Positions 11,241 to 23,052 of a stretch of 64,000 bases of DNA are shown one piece after another. The stretch is from the NCBI GenBank assembly GCA_946122785.1, contig CAMGYJ010000007.1:41875587-41939586 (forward strand), written 5' to 3'. The first letter of the stretch is position 1, and each line of letters opens with the position of its first letter. This DNA is from Linum tenue. Lineage: Eukaryota > Streptophyta > Magnoliopsida > Malpighiales > Linaceae. The notes below the pieces were generated by a model that did no database searches, was not told the origin of the DNA, and saw only the letters and a list, made by a program, of their open reading frames with translations. Made by a program: the position numbers and the translations under genes.

Positions 11241-14200
11241 AGCCTCTCCAAATCTTCCTATTCTACTCGCCGGGTCATCTCCTCCACTACAAAATATCTC
11301 CTCATGTACTCAAAATTCTCACTGAAACCTAATATCTACAACTTAGGCGCAGAGGGAGCAACCGATGGATTGTAGTGACCCCCACTATTTTGATAGCTAA
11401 TCAAGAAGAGCGCGTTTGTTTAGTTGTATGGTGATTCACTTAATTAACAATTTTTATTCCGTTGACAGCCTCCTCTCCGCAATTGTATTGTGTTCACGAA
11501 GATCTGAAGGCGCAAGTGCAACAGGTCCAGGGGTAAACAATATGTATAAAGCGTTGGCAAAATTGAATTGAGTCATTCTACTTGGAATATGAAGATTTTT
11601 GCTTAATTGCTTTGGTTCGTGATGCAACTATGTTATGTTTGAAGGTAGACCAACGCAAACAACAGCACAGCTCCAGGGCTATTCTGCACATTAGGTAGTT
11701 GGGGCATTAATTGATAATTATTTGGGATTATTCCTACAAGTACATAATTTGGAACGTGCCTTTATATTGCATTGATTAATAGTTGTTTGAGATTTTTCAA
11801 ATGAGTGATTTGACATGTTAAACTCTCTTATTTTTGAAAATGGAGTCTTCGAAGTGGAATATGAAGATTTTGGATTAAGCTTGGTTTCGTAACGCCCTTA
11901 TGGGTGTTTATTCTCTAAAATGCAGCTGTCTTTCAAAGTGCCCGTTGCAAATGGCAAGTCAGGATACAACGATGGTACCGGTACACGTTTATATCATTAG
12001 TAGGTAGCAGATTGTGTCCATTCTACTATATCATTTAGCTAAATACTTAGTTGTTCTTTTCAACTAAAAATTATGCTTAAATGCTGTGATTGGCCTCAGA
12101 AATGTATGTCTTTGCATTAACTGTTAATGATTGTGAGTTTTGGTTTAATGGTGAAAAGTCCATTTATTTAGAAGTCTAAATTGGGCAAACCTATTGGACA
12201 ATAGGAATGCCATACATTAGTGTCGTGGGAGGTTTGTTTGATGTCTCAGGGTGTTAGATTTTTAAGAAGGTTGTTTGTTGTGGCAAAGAGTCCCTAAAGC
12301 TAGCGAGGTATTCCTATGTGGGCTTTTTCTTTGTTTGACTTTTTCTCGCCTTTTTTCTTATCTCTTTTTCTATTTTTGGTTTTTGTGTGCTACCTTCAGT
12401 TGCTACGTCTTCATTTGTGAGCCATCTATACTTTTCTTATTCAGTGCCTAAAAATCATATATACTCGATTGCATAGTAGTTACTAATAGATACATTTATA
12501 CCAATAGAGAGATTTTAAGTTTTATCAGTTGTTAGTTTTAATATTTACTTACATTGGTTGTTTATGTAGGTTTCTTTGTAATATTTCTCATTATACAACT
12601 AATTACTATGGCTACGTAGTTGTATAAGTGGGGGTTGGACATGATAGTTCTTAGAAGCATCAATACTTGAAGGTTATTATAATGACCAAATTCTAAAGTT
12701 ATGGTTTGCCTTCAACTTGCTTGGAGCATTTCAATTATGCATCAATTGTTCTCTCCGTGTAGTTAACTCTCAGACAAATCGAAAATCTTGCTGATATGTG
12801 CTTGATTGTAGTTAAATTTAGGGTTCTACTGCATTGTTGCTTTACTCTTTTTTCGTGGTTGAGTCTGCTTCAAAAAATTTAGTTTGATTTTAGAAAATTT
12901 TGCTTCTGCAGTCCTGTCTTGCCACCAACGCGTTCAATAGATGGAGACGGGAGAGGCGAAGGCTATTTTTGTGTTGTTGTTGCTGGTTTAGGGATCGGTT
13001 TGTGAAGAAGAGGGAGAAGAGAGGGGGAAAGGGAAATGCAGGAGAGGGGGATAACTCTTTTCTCCGACAAAAATGGAGTGAAGAAAGGAATTATGATCAG
13101 TAAGAATATGGTTATCTTACATAACGGTCTCTATTCTGTTTGAATTGAGCTTGAGAGGCAGTGATAAGGACGAGCTGCAACCAATTCATAGTGAGAAGAG
13201 AGCTATGAACTGTGATCATGTCTTATTTCAAGTTAGAAGGTAGTTTCAGTATAAGGATTATTTAATTTGACAAGTTGTTTCGTCCATGATTCTTGGTAGT
13301 TTCAGTGCCATTCTAGCCAATGTTTAGTCTGTAATTTTTGAGAATTGATGTGCGAGTAATGACTTTCACTTAGCTTCAACTATTATGTGTGTATTTATTG
13401 GCATGTGATAGAATTCTCTTTTCTTTTTCATTGAATTCATTTTCATACTCTAATTGTATTATTTGTACATAGGCAAATCATGCTCGAGATGGCAACTCGC
13501 TGATATGGCTGGTGCAAGGAATGAAGCCATCATTAGAATTCAGACCGACAACGGGGAGGGATGCCCAGGACTAATTCAATGATGATGGTATAATAAAAAC
13601 TGCAGTCTGCATCAGCACCAATTTCTAGGCCTAAGTAAAGGTATTCAACCCAGAACTCTGCTTAGCGCTAAAAATTGCCCTCACCCAACCTTGATCCTGT
13701 TTGACCCACTTCTGAAGAGTCAAGATATATGACTAATCCTCCCCGTTCGTATTTCCTTATTGACTCTTTCTGACCCTGTAGGTTGGGGCGGGTCGGGAAG
13801 AATTGGATTAGTGGGTCGGTCCTAATCAAGTGGAATCCCAATCCCTTCACTCTCACTTGCTTCTCTCCCATTCCACAAGTGGGTAACATACAGTAATCCG
13901 GCCAACGGACCGGGTAATAAGCTAGTAATTAGAATGCAAGGAGGACGACTTTGGATGTTTGCATAATAGAATCGAGAGATGGGAAACGAGAGACAATTAT
14001 ACGTGTTATTGCTGTATTTTAATTAATTAATGATGTTTAATCTAATTGACTTGGAAATTTGTTTATTAATGAGTAGTTTTAGTTTATTAGTGATGAATTG
14101 AATGGTGGAATGTGATATACCATAATATCAGGGCTGGATGAGTTTATTATGGATTAGTTTTTGTTTGTTCTTCAATGGATTGAATTGTTTTGTGCAGGGT

Positions 14201-14380
14201 ACTAAGAAGCGAATACCGACATCAAGAGGAGATGATAATTTGCCTCCTCTTTCTTGTAATAGACATGAATTATGGTTGTGATTTTGTATTGGACTATGTT
14301 TGGCTTGATTTTTGCTACAAACAGGTTGTCTACATTCCAGGAAAATGGGTATATGTTGCTGAATTTTCTGCAACATGGTC
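11241..14380. other. hAT interior; possible captured exon-like pieces, no gene called
   Basis: Several short stretches are bordered by AG and GT like exons (near 11469-11533, 11646-11695, 11924-11980, 12909-12960, 13474-13580). None translates into a protein I recognise, and they do not join into a convincing frame. A GGGTCGG-rich patch at about 13690-13910 may be another small insertion. Otherwise I see only AT-rich non-coding sequence. Confidence 0.35.
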
Positions 14381-14584
14381 AAAACATGTCAAAACCGGAT
14401 TGGGACCGGACCGGGTCAAAACCGGACTGTACCCAATCCAAGCTTTGGTCCCCATATTTCCAAAAAGACCGGACTGGACCGGATCAATTCGGGCCAATTT
14501 AACCGGACCGGACCGTATCGCCACCCCTACCTGACGTACACCAGTATTCACCATATATATATATATCTACACGCGGCTAACCCT

Positions 14585-14706
14585 AACAACAAGTTCAACT
14601 AGGGTTGACAGAATTAGGTAAAATGCCACTGCACTCCACAACTAACCACCTAGTGACAATTAAGCCCATGTAACTTAATTACGTCGCCTAACTGCCACTC
14701 AACACT
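14585..14706 (-). mobile_element. Partial copia 3' LTR with polypurine tract
   Basis: On the minus strand, the coding end of the RNase H fragment is followed by GCTTGAGGGGGAGT, a typical copia polypurine tract, and then TGTTGAGTGG..., a plausible LTR start. Only about 120 bp of LTR can be followed before a TA repeat. Confidence 0.65.
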
Positions 14707-14711
14707 CCCCC

Positions 14712-14990
14712 TCAAGCGGAGGAATGAATATCATAAAGACCAAGCTTGGACGCAAGGTAGGCGAACTGTTTACTTCCTAAACCTTTGGTAAACACATCTG
14801 CCACTTGATCGCCTGTTACAATCTTCCTCGGATCTATCTCCTTTGACGTCACACGCTCTCTCACAAAATAACAGTCCATTTCAACATGTGTATGCTCATG
14901 GAAAACTGGACTTGCTGTGATGTGTAATGTTGCCTGATTGTCACAATACAACGGTGTAGGCTCCATAGAACGCACACCCAACTCCTGCCT
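14712..14990 (-). pseudogene. Copia RNase H C-terminal fragment
   Basis: The 89-codon frame contains LYCDNQATLHI, a His/Thr-rich H-x-E stretch, DCYFVRERV and GDQVADVFTKGL. These are the end of the RNase H domain of Ty1/copia polyproteins. The rest of the polyprotein is missing; homology stops near 14990. It is a truncated relic. Confidence 0.9.
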
Positions 14991-15351
14991 CCAATAGTGA
15001 GGCAGTTATATTAATTATTAACTACCCTGGAAAAAGATTTCATTAATTGGTTACCATATATAGGGATGAGAAAAACAAACCGTAAACTGTCGCACTCGTT
15101 CAACCTAAACGACCCACCTTTTTTTGTCATAAATGACCCACCTTTTATATTCATGAATATTTAATGTTATGGGTACGGTGGGTGCGGTTTTATATTTTTA
15201 AAACCACAACTTTATGGTTGGATTTGATTTTGGATGGTTACAACCCGAGTTTATCCAAACATACCCGTGATACTTCATTATAAATACAATATATATTCCT
15301 CAACTACAAATTTCTTACTGTAATTATCATTCATATAATTTGTTCACATAG

Positions 15352-15740
15352 CACTACAAGAAAACCTTGCTTTAGAGATAATTAATTAGAGTTAATTATT
15401 ATACCGGTCTCTATATCTATTCTATGGCCGCAAATATAATATTTGTTTCTCAATGTCTTATTATTTGTTTCTAATTCATATTTTTTTTAAATAGATTTAA
15501 AAATAATTTTAAAAAAATAGCTTTTGACGCTGTTATCGTATTTGCTACTATATAATATATTATGCATAACTGCAAAGCGCATATAGAGACAAATATAATT
15601 GAATGTAAATATTTGTTGTTTAAATAAAAAGGAATTGAATAAATTTTAGTATTAGAAGCAAATATAATTGCTAGTCATTATAATGGTGAAATAAGTCATT
15701 ATAAATAATAACTAAAACTTTAATATATAAAAAGGAGAAG
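15352..15740 (+). mobile_element. CACTA-type transposon end
   Basis: CACTACAAGAAAAC at 15352 is the classic terminus of plant CACTA elements. It is followed by AT-rich sequence with repeated AAATATAAT / TAGAGAC-like subterminal motifs. I cannot find the opposite end or a 3-bp target duplication, so the extent is a guess. Confidence 0.55.
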
Positions 15741-16197
15741 AGGGAAAAATTTCGAGAATTAAAAACAAACGAGAGTCCTCTCTCTCAACTAGCTCTCGAT
15801 CGCAAGTTGTGTTCACTGACGGCTGAACTCCCCTCTTGCTCCAACTGACCCTCGTTCTGTGCTCTCTCATCTCTCGATCTGCCTCTGTACTCTGTTACCT
15901 TCTTCAACTCCCCCCAACTACGATATCTTACTTGTTTTGTAGTTTCTTATAATGCCACATATGTATCATTCTTTGCATTATTTTATTAGCGTAAACATTT
16001 TGTTCTCGTGTAATGGATTGGATTTTCATCTAACTTGACCCACACTGTGACTCAAGAAAATCGTAGGGTCGAAATTTAGGAACGTGTTTGAATTTTCCAT
16101 CGTTCAACCCTAAACTCATGAATTTGGTGGTTAAAATGATGAGAACTGACCGTCCATGGACACCCCCTAACCATATTTAGCAAGAGAGAGACCTAGG

Positions 16198-16228
16198 ACG
16201 TTAATAATAATAATAATAATTATTATTA
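16198..16228. repeat. TAA microsatellite
   Basis: About seven TAA units followed by their inverse (TTATTATTA), able to form a short hairpin. Confidence 0.9.
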
Positions 16229-16492
16229 GAATATAAATAGCGCCTGCTTGTTTTGCATTAGGGTCCAGTGGGATGTGGTGGATGTACCATAACTATTTTG
16301 CACCCGCTTTTCCCAATTACTCACCCCCTATCCTCTGACGATTGGCTTGGCGGCTGGCCAAGTTGCCTTTCCACTACCTAATTTTTCTTCGACGAAAGTG
16401 ATCAGATTGATTTCTTACCTACGCCTCATGCATGGTTCCATGATTAGGGATTGAGAGATTTTTCAGTTCTACAATGTATATATATATATAAA

Positions 16493-16892
16493 GGCTAGCG
16501 TACGCCCGGGCATACGTTAGACTACCTTGAGTTAGAAAACGCTATCTTGAGTTAGAAAACGCTATCCAGAACTTGAATTGACTAATCTTTCGGACATGAT
16601 ACTATAGTCTAACCCTTAAAGATCAAAATCTAGGTCTTAGTTCTCTAAATCTTATACCCGAAGATCAATTTAATTAGAAACAATAATCGACGGTTATGAT
16701 TCGTCCAAATATAGGCAAAAAATCAATGCACCATCTTAGGGTTTATAGTTTATGATTTAGTTAATTAGGACCTAGGGTTCACTAATTAAGGGTTAGGGTA
16801 TAGTATCATGCCCAAAAATCCTGCTAATTCGAGGTCTGGATAGCGTTTTCATACTCAAGGTATGCGGTACCTCGGATTTCACTCGGGGTACC
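16493..16892. mobile_element. MITE C (family of MITE D), next to TA microsatellite
   Basis: The interior and right end closely match MITE D at 32312-32692 in opposite orientation, including AAAACGCTATC near both ends and the terminus GGTACC(T/C)CGGATTTCAC. The left end differs and has a tandem duplication of TTGAGTTAGAAAACGCTATC. TA repeats adjoin both sides. It has no coding capacity. Confidence 0.75.
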
Positions 16893-16933
16893 ATAGAAGG
16901 CACTATATATATATATATGGTGATGACTGATGT

Positions 16934-17181
16934 ACGTCAGGCGTATAGTATACGTCAGGTGATCTAGCCGTTAGATGTACTTAGATGAGCTCCGGCCGAT
17001 CTCAACGGTCAATTTTTATTTTTTATTAAATCAAACTTCGAGTTGGGGTTTAGAAAATCGGTGCCTGGGGTTTATCCATTAGAGGTTAGGGTATAGTATC
17101 ATACCCCAAACTCGATTTAATTCATGGTCTAGATAGAGATATCTCACTAATAGTACCTGACGTATAGTATACGCCTGACGT
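16934..17181. mobile_element. MITE B, 27-bp terminal repeats
   Basis: This is an inverted copy of MITE A, with ends ACGTCAGGCGTATAGTATAC and its inverse. It sits at the inner edge of the right arm, splitting the terminal region after ...CCCGTAC. It lacks the hAT insertion found at the edge of MITE A. Confidence 0.85.
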
Positions 17182-17189
17182 ACGGGTAC

Positions 17190-17998
17190 CTTGGCCGATC
17201 TTAACCATTCATTTTCAATCTCCACGGCTCACGTTTGTTAAACCTAACTGCGCCACTAAATAACTAAACAAATTACAAAAAGGCTCCTGCCGCGTTAAGT
17301 TTGTTTTCATCCTAGTCCAACTAACTGCCCCGATTAAATCAAATGGATTAAGACTGCAAACCCAATTGGGTAGACCCACTGCCGCCCAAACCAATTTCCT
17401 GTCTCCCTAACCAATTTACACGATCCCTCTCTCGTCTTGGAGGGACGCCCCTTCACAGTTCCAAGAGAAGCTCCCCATCCAATTTGAACTCCCTTTTTTT
17501 AATCATCTTTTTGAATCCCAATTACTTGCATCCACATTCGACGTAGATTGAATTTCCCAAAAAAAATTTGTCTTGTTTCTTCTTCGCCATTGTATTTCCC
17601 CTCGCCTATCTCTTTCTAACACGATTACGGCGACCATGTCTATTATTGTGTTCATCGAACTTTTCATTTGCAAAAGAACCCTTGAAAGAGGTTTGCTAAC
17701 CCTAGGGTTCATGTCACTAGTGCTTTGTCATCTTGTCTTAGCATTATTGTGATTTTCTCGAACCTTATATCTCTCGGTGAAATTTAGGTTTCCTGATATG
17801 TAGTGTTCGTCTCGCCCAGAGGATTGAGGAAGAAGATGAAGAACACAGAATTTTATTCGAATCGGATGGAGAGGTCTCCTTAGTTTGTGTTTATGTATTA
17901 ACGGTGCGTTTAGGACTAATTCTAGTTGCATGGGTCATGTACAAGCCCACGTTTGAATGTTATTTAAAAGCCTGCAAAAATCAATGATCAGACCCAGT
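17190..17998. repeat. 5' terminal region of MULE copy R (candidate long TIR)
   Basis: This matches 7316-8065 and 31394-32305. Relative to its own flanks, the ~70-bp block 17931-17998 is inverted compared with copy L. The block's sequence reads ATGGGTCATGTACAAG... on the plus strand here, as it does in the other two copies, although the surrounding sequence is inverted. Confidence 0.8.
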
Positions 17999-18261
17999 TC
18001 AAAAGTGGGCCTGGAACGTGCGAGCCCATTAGTTTTCTCCTGCGGTATCAGCCCCAACCCTAGTTTAACTAGCTTTAGTTACCCTAGTTTAACCTACACG
18101 AGTTAACATCATCATTACTACATATCTTCCCAAATCTTCTAACTCTTGACATTCCAGACTCAACCGTCTCCACACTCAACCCCCACGATCACTTTTTCTT
18201 ACGCCTACAATCTCTCTTTCCTCCATCTTCACCTTCCCTTGTTCCTTCTTCCTCTGACACC

Positions 18262-19134
18262 ATGGCAAACAAAGGCAAATCGTTTGCGGATATGGGCATA
18301 CTAACTCTATCAAACGACGACTGCCGATCCACCCCAAGTCTCGCGAACTATCTTTCATTCACGAGCAAGACATCTATTGTGGCCGAGTACGAGTTCATCC
18401 ACCTGAGTCCTTTCCCTCAAGAAGTGAAGCAGTTAATTAAAAATCTTGGCTGGGAAAAGTTCTTTGATCTCCGTGGTCGAGGAAGCACCAGTTACTGCCC
18501 GCATGTGGTGAGGAAGTTTTACCACAATTTAGAGCTGTCTAGTCCCTCCGATTCTCATCTCGTGTCCGTCTTCCTGGGTTATAGAGCCTGCTTCCAGCCT
18601 CATCAGTTTGCTGAGATCCTCGATCTCCCCGCCGCAGGACACCACATTGATAGCAGAAGCGATCTTCGGCGGCTCTACGATTTTGAGTTCGAAGTTGAAC
18701 TGGCGAAACTGACGAATGGGCGCATCCAGGCTTCTTTCCTCCCAGATCCTCTTCGATTCCTCCATTGGATGATCGTCAACTGCTTCATGCCAAGGTACAG
18801 TGGTCATTCGACAATTCGTAAACTTGACCTGTTTATCCTTGTGCAAGTTCAAAGAGGTGTTCCTCTTAACCTCGCATCTCTCATGTGCCTGAACATGGTT
18901 GAGGCTGCTCCTAGAGGGGAAAACTGGTACAATGCCTTTCCATATGCCACCTTCTTGACCACCTTTCTTGGAAGGGTTGGGATGGATATGGGGGTTTATG
19001 CTAGGGAGGACCATTCCGCCTATTTGCCAGTCTACCATATCGTCGAAGTGACCAATACTTTATATGACCTTCGGCATACGGAGCATGAAGAGACCCCTGA
19101 GGCATCCTCAAGCAAATGTCCTCGGCTTACATGA
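18262..19134 (+). CDS. MULE-associated protein of unknown function (290 aa, intact)
   Basis: A single open frame of 290 codons starts at ATG 18262 after a CT-rich leader with TTCTTCCTCTGACACC before the ATG. It encodes no transmembrane or signal segment. Recognisable patches are SFTSKTSIVAEYEF, FFDLRGRGSTSYCPHVVRKF, a hydrophobic PLRFLHWMIVNCFMPR and an LNLASLMCLNM helix; the C-terminus is acidic and Ser-rich. The pattern recalls proteins annotated as 'putative plant transposon protein' in plant repeats, often linked with retro- or MULE elements. Function is unknown. The equivalent in copy L has two frameshifts, so this is the only intact copy in the window. Confidence 0.8.
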   Translation: MANKGKSFADMGILTLSNDDCRSTPSLANYLSFTSKTSIVAEYEFIHLSPFPQEVKQLIKNLGWEKFFDLRGRGSTSYCPHVVRKFYHNLELSSPSDSHLVSVFLGYRACFQPHQFAEILDLPAAGHHIDSRSDLRRLYDFEFEVELAKLTNGRIQASFLPDPLRFLHWMIVNCFMPRYSGHSTIRKLDLFILVQVQRGVPLNLASLMCLNMVEAAPRGENWYNAFPYATFLTTFLGRVGMDMGVYAREDHSAYLPVYHIVEVTNTLYDLRHTEHEETPEASSSKCPRLT

Positions 19135-19137
19135 GAG

Positions 19138-20230
19138 TCGATTGATGCAGGGCGGGGTGGAGCAGTGAAGGGGCCAGCATTGGATGTGTTTTGTTAAGAA
19201 GTTTACTGTAAGGCTTCGTTGTTTTTTTTTCCAGTCTTTTTCTCCAGCACTCAAAACTGTCAGGTACTGAGGGGAGCCAGTACATCATCTGACTAGGAAA
19301 GTCTCCCATTTTTTTAATTATCCAGACAAATATTTTTCTATGCATGCAGTATTTTGTGAATTTGCCATGGCTAATTTCCCTAAGACAGGTGACGAGATGC
19401 AGTAATGGTCATCCCTAAGCAAGGAGGTGCAATTGCATCCTACACTTGCTATGATGTGAGAAGCTATTGCAAGGGTGCAAATTTGGTTGCAATTGAAATT
19501 GGCCCACGAGTGGGGACTATTGATGAAATTGCAATGTTTTCTCAAAATTATAGAAGTGGAAGTAGGGACTACCTATGAAATTGCAAATGAATTTCATTGG
19601 GGGAGATTTTAATCCGCTTTTGTTCTAAGCAGTTTCAATTAGGTTGATTATAATGATTTTTTATCTATGGTGATTTTTTCCCCTTTTTCATCAAGACTCA
19701 TGCTTCTTTTATCCCCCTATGGATCTATCATGCTTCGTTTATAGTAAAATATCCTTTTAATTATACACAATAAAGAATCCATTAATTATGTATGCCTTTT
19801 TATTGTATTTATTACTACAATGAATTCTCTGACTAAAAGGGGAGTGAAAACATCGTTGGTGGAAATTCAAGGAATGGAATGATAAGGGCTGTGCATAAAT
19901 TCAATTTCTGTAAATAATTAATGTTGTTATTATTAGTTAGTAACGTCATTAGTTTTAGTTAGTGGGTTAGTGGCTCCTACTTTGTAGCTTCAATCTGTTC
20001 AAGAGTTGGTACTTAAGCCACTCTCCTGATCAATGTAAATCACTACTTTCAATCCTTTACATGGAAGCCTTTCCATATCCTAGGAACATTAAATTAATTA
20101 CATAAGAATTTTCTATCTGCCTTGTACTGGGTTTGGTCATTATTTATACTAATTGGGAGCCAATCAGTTTTACCTTTTGGGTTACCTATACATGAATGCA
20201 AATTTAATTATACGATTGGGAGCCAATCAG
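19138..20230. other. Non-coding MULE interior, copy R
   Basis: The counterpart of ~5050-6200. AT-rich; nothing recognisable beyond the 75-codon chance frame at 19318-19545 (minus) that is identical in copy L. Confidence 0.5.
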
Positions 20231-20354
20231 TTTAACTATACATGATATGATCCCAATTAAACCTCTCTACAAGATACAATGGCTTGAAGCCTTGAACAGA
20301 AGCAACCTCACTCACAAGTTGGAAGCTGGAATTTTGGTGAAGTCCCTGTGCCAT

Positions 20355-20545
20355 TTCCACGAAAAAACAAACCAAACCAAACCAAATATAGAAAGCATTC
20401 ACAATACCAAAAACCAAATATACAAAGCATTCACCAAACCAAAAACCAAACCAAAAACCAAATATAAAAACCATTCACCAAACCAAACCAAAAACCAAAT
20501 ATAAAAACCATTCACCAAACCAAAAATAATAAGCATTCACCGAAC
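20355..20545. repeat. Minisatellite, AACCAAAACC/ATTCACC unit
   Basis: Inverted partner of 4725-4925 with units rich in ACCAAACCAAAAACC and CATTCACCAAACC. It is slightly shorter than the left array, so unit number has changed since duplication. Confidence 0.85.
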
Positions 20546-20625
20546 CAAATAAAAAACTGTTGTCCATCATCCTGAGAAAAAAAAACATAACTGTTGTCCA
20601 TCATCTTGAAAACTAAAACGCAAAA

Positions 20626-22488
20626 TCAGGTTGTTCTTGGGCTCGTTGACTGGGTTTCCTTGTGCTCTTCTCTTTCCTTTTTCCTCTTTTCATGGGTTTT
20701 CTTGTACTCTTCCACTGCAGCTTCAACTTGAGGTGCAACTCTTCTTGCTTCCGTGAGCACCATATGCCTTAGGTAGTTCATGGGCTCTCGAACAAGGTAA
20801 AAAGCGATCTGCATCCTCCTCACTTGAGTGCATGGCTATCAACATCAACAAACATGGTGCTTACCGCACGATTCAAAAATAACAATCAATTGTGGTTTTC
20901 TAATATGCGAATTAGAATTGTCTTTACCCAAATATAAGAGGAGTCCCAGCTTGCGCCATACATCCACATGCATACCCAGACTCCACTGTCAGACCTACAT
21001 AAAATAAAAGCATTGCGTGATAAAAACCAAGTTGATAAGTTGTCGTATAATATCACAAAAAAATGGGCATACTTACCGATGAAGTTGTTCTTGATCCTTT
21101 GAAGGAGTTGGGTACGAAAACTCCGCAATCCTTGGTGGCGACAATCCCGGACCTTGTTCACGATAGAGAATCTTCCACAAGGCTTGCATAAAGCTCATCT
21201 GTACAAATTAAGAAACGTTTGTACTTAGAAAGAGTTATTTACATTTTTTTGCGTTATAACGGCACAATGTCACAAATTTACCATTGTTTGAACAGATTGT
21301 AGTCGAAAGGAATTGCGGTCTTCATTTGGTTGTGGATCCAAGATATGGACTTCTTCCTTGTCCAACTTGATGACAGCCAAGTACCAATGGGCATTATCTC
21401 TCATCGGAACACACACCTACATATGTGGAAATTGTCAACACGTATTAAAAAAAAACTGCAAACCATGTAATACTTATTAAGACGAACAATTTACCTTGTT
21501 CACCATATTGGTTCGACTAAGGAATTTTGATTCGTATAGGTCTAATGCCATCTTGGGTGTTATTCCACATGAAATCACTAGTTCCTGCCCATGTGGTAGT
21601 TGCACAATTGAAATTTTGTCAACACAATATGATTCACGTTAAAAAAACATGTGTTGTAATTTTTTTGGTGAGAGGAAATTGTCATTAAGTATAATTGGAC
21701 CACAACCTATAGTTCAGCAGGCAGATAGCACACTCCTTTTCCGTCCTTGGAATTTGTCCACAACTCTTCTAGAGTCAAGTGGCAGGCCATCGCTGTTATA
21801 ACCTAATATAACATGGACAAAAAACACTTCATGATACTATCGAGTTGTTATAAAATAATTCTACGTAGAAAGCATTGATAGTGGACAAACAAAATAAAAT
21901 TTTGGAGTTCCGTTGATTACATCAGCATCTACGAACGAGCGAGGGCTTAAGGACCACAATGACTTCCTCGTACAAGAGTTGTTAGAGGTTTTGACCAATA
22001 CTTCGTCAGGTGGCAGATGGGCTAAAAATATATAGTGAGCAAGCTGGATTTGCTCATCATCGTATTCCATAGCGGTAGGTAGCTTAAACTTCAAAACAAC
22101 CTGGAATAGGGGCCACAAATAAACACGAGTTGAAATGCATTCGTTATGACGGAATAACGGCAAAGAACACTTCAATGGCAAACATGACACCTTTATTATC
22201 TTGTCAACAGAAGGTAGACAAATACTTTTTCCATTTGGCTTCTTTGGTGTGACCTCAGAGTCAGATTCATCGTCCGAAATAAAAACGATGACTGAAGCAG
22301 GAGTGGGTGGACTGCTTACACCTTTGGGTATCCTTGGTTTCTTTGTTGGAGTCACAAACTCGGCTGTCTCCTACAATGACAGTGAACCTGCGATTAATAA
22401 ATTAACTAGAATGAATTTCAATGGTAAAAAGAGCTATTGTACATACCACAAGCTTGGACGAAGAGCGAGTAATTCTCCTATTTTCCAT
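20626..22488 (-). CDS. Ulp1-like (C48) protease gene of the MULE, copy R
   Basis: The minus-strand counterpart of 2780-4652, with the same exon plan. It starts at ATG 22488 (exon 1 22488-22447) and ends with a Lys/Glu-rich tail. Here the exon 5 acceptor GGCAG|GAACTAG is present, so the gene could still be spliced correctly. Family features seen are AHWYLAVI (His) and HILDPQ (Asp). A Gln-rich stretch then leads into SDSGVWVCMWM, where Ser takes the usual Cys position. Proteases of this family cut SUMO conjugates; with Ser in place of Cys, activity is doubtful but substrate binding could remain. The last residues differ from copy L because one extra base moves the stop. Confidence is high for the family, lower for exact exon ends. 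Confidence 0.75.
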
Positions 22489-23052
22489 GTTATGCCTCTA
22501 ATCTAAGCTTTACTCTGTACTCAAAATCGCGGCAAAGAAGGATATGGAACCACTGCTCTACCGATGAAGGTTAATTATATATACAAGGTTAGGATAAATT
22601 GTGGCGCCATATTTTTCCCGCGGAAAAATAGCTAGGGTTTACTCTAAGGTACATGAACTTGGGATAAACATGGGTAGTTATTAAACCTAAAATTAAAAAT
22701 ATACTTTTTTCGATTGAATAAAGAATTGAGTGCTATTAGTAAATATTCGCTCATATTAATATTTGATCCTTCCCCATACACGTAGTACACAGCTAGAGTC
22801 AGCTGGCGTTTGGCTTTACTAAGAAAGGTTTTCCATTTTAAATATTTTCGTTATTTGTGAAAATGGTAAAGAAATCACTAAGATAAAGAACAGAAAGTTC
22901 AACTCGTTCCTACCAAAAATATAAGATATCACAAATCGTGTTATTAATGGGGATAATTATTAAGTGGCCCATTGAATCATTAATTCGGCCATCATTCCCA
23001 GTAGGGTTTTGTAATCTACGTCCTTGGTTCCCCAAAATTTCCAGCCGTGACA
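22489..23052. promoter_or_regulatory. Divergent intergenic region, copy R
   Basis: Counterpart of 2216-2779 between the divergent Ulp1-like and transposase starts. AT-rich; TATATATA near 22575. Probable promoters for both genes. Confidence 0.45.

Larger units (their letters stand above)
8838..14529. mobile_element. 5,692-bp non-autonomous hAT-like transposon with perfect 8-bp TSD
   Basis: The element starts TAGGGCTGGCAATTTGG and ends ...TATCGCCACCCCTA, imperfect terminal inverted repeats of the hAT type. Both sides carry CCTGACGT (8830-8837 and 14530-14537), the 8-bp duplication expected for hAT. Both ends are followed inwards by GGACCGG/CCGGTCC-rich subterminal repeats (about 8855-9010 and 14385-14515). 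I see no hAT transposase frame. MITE B at 16934-17181 keeps the equivalent of the empty target site. Confidence 0.9.
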
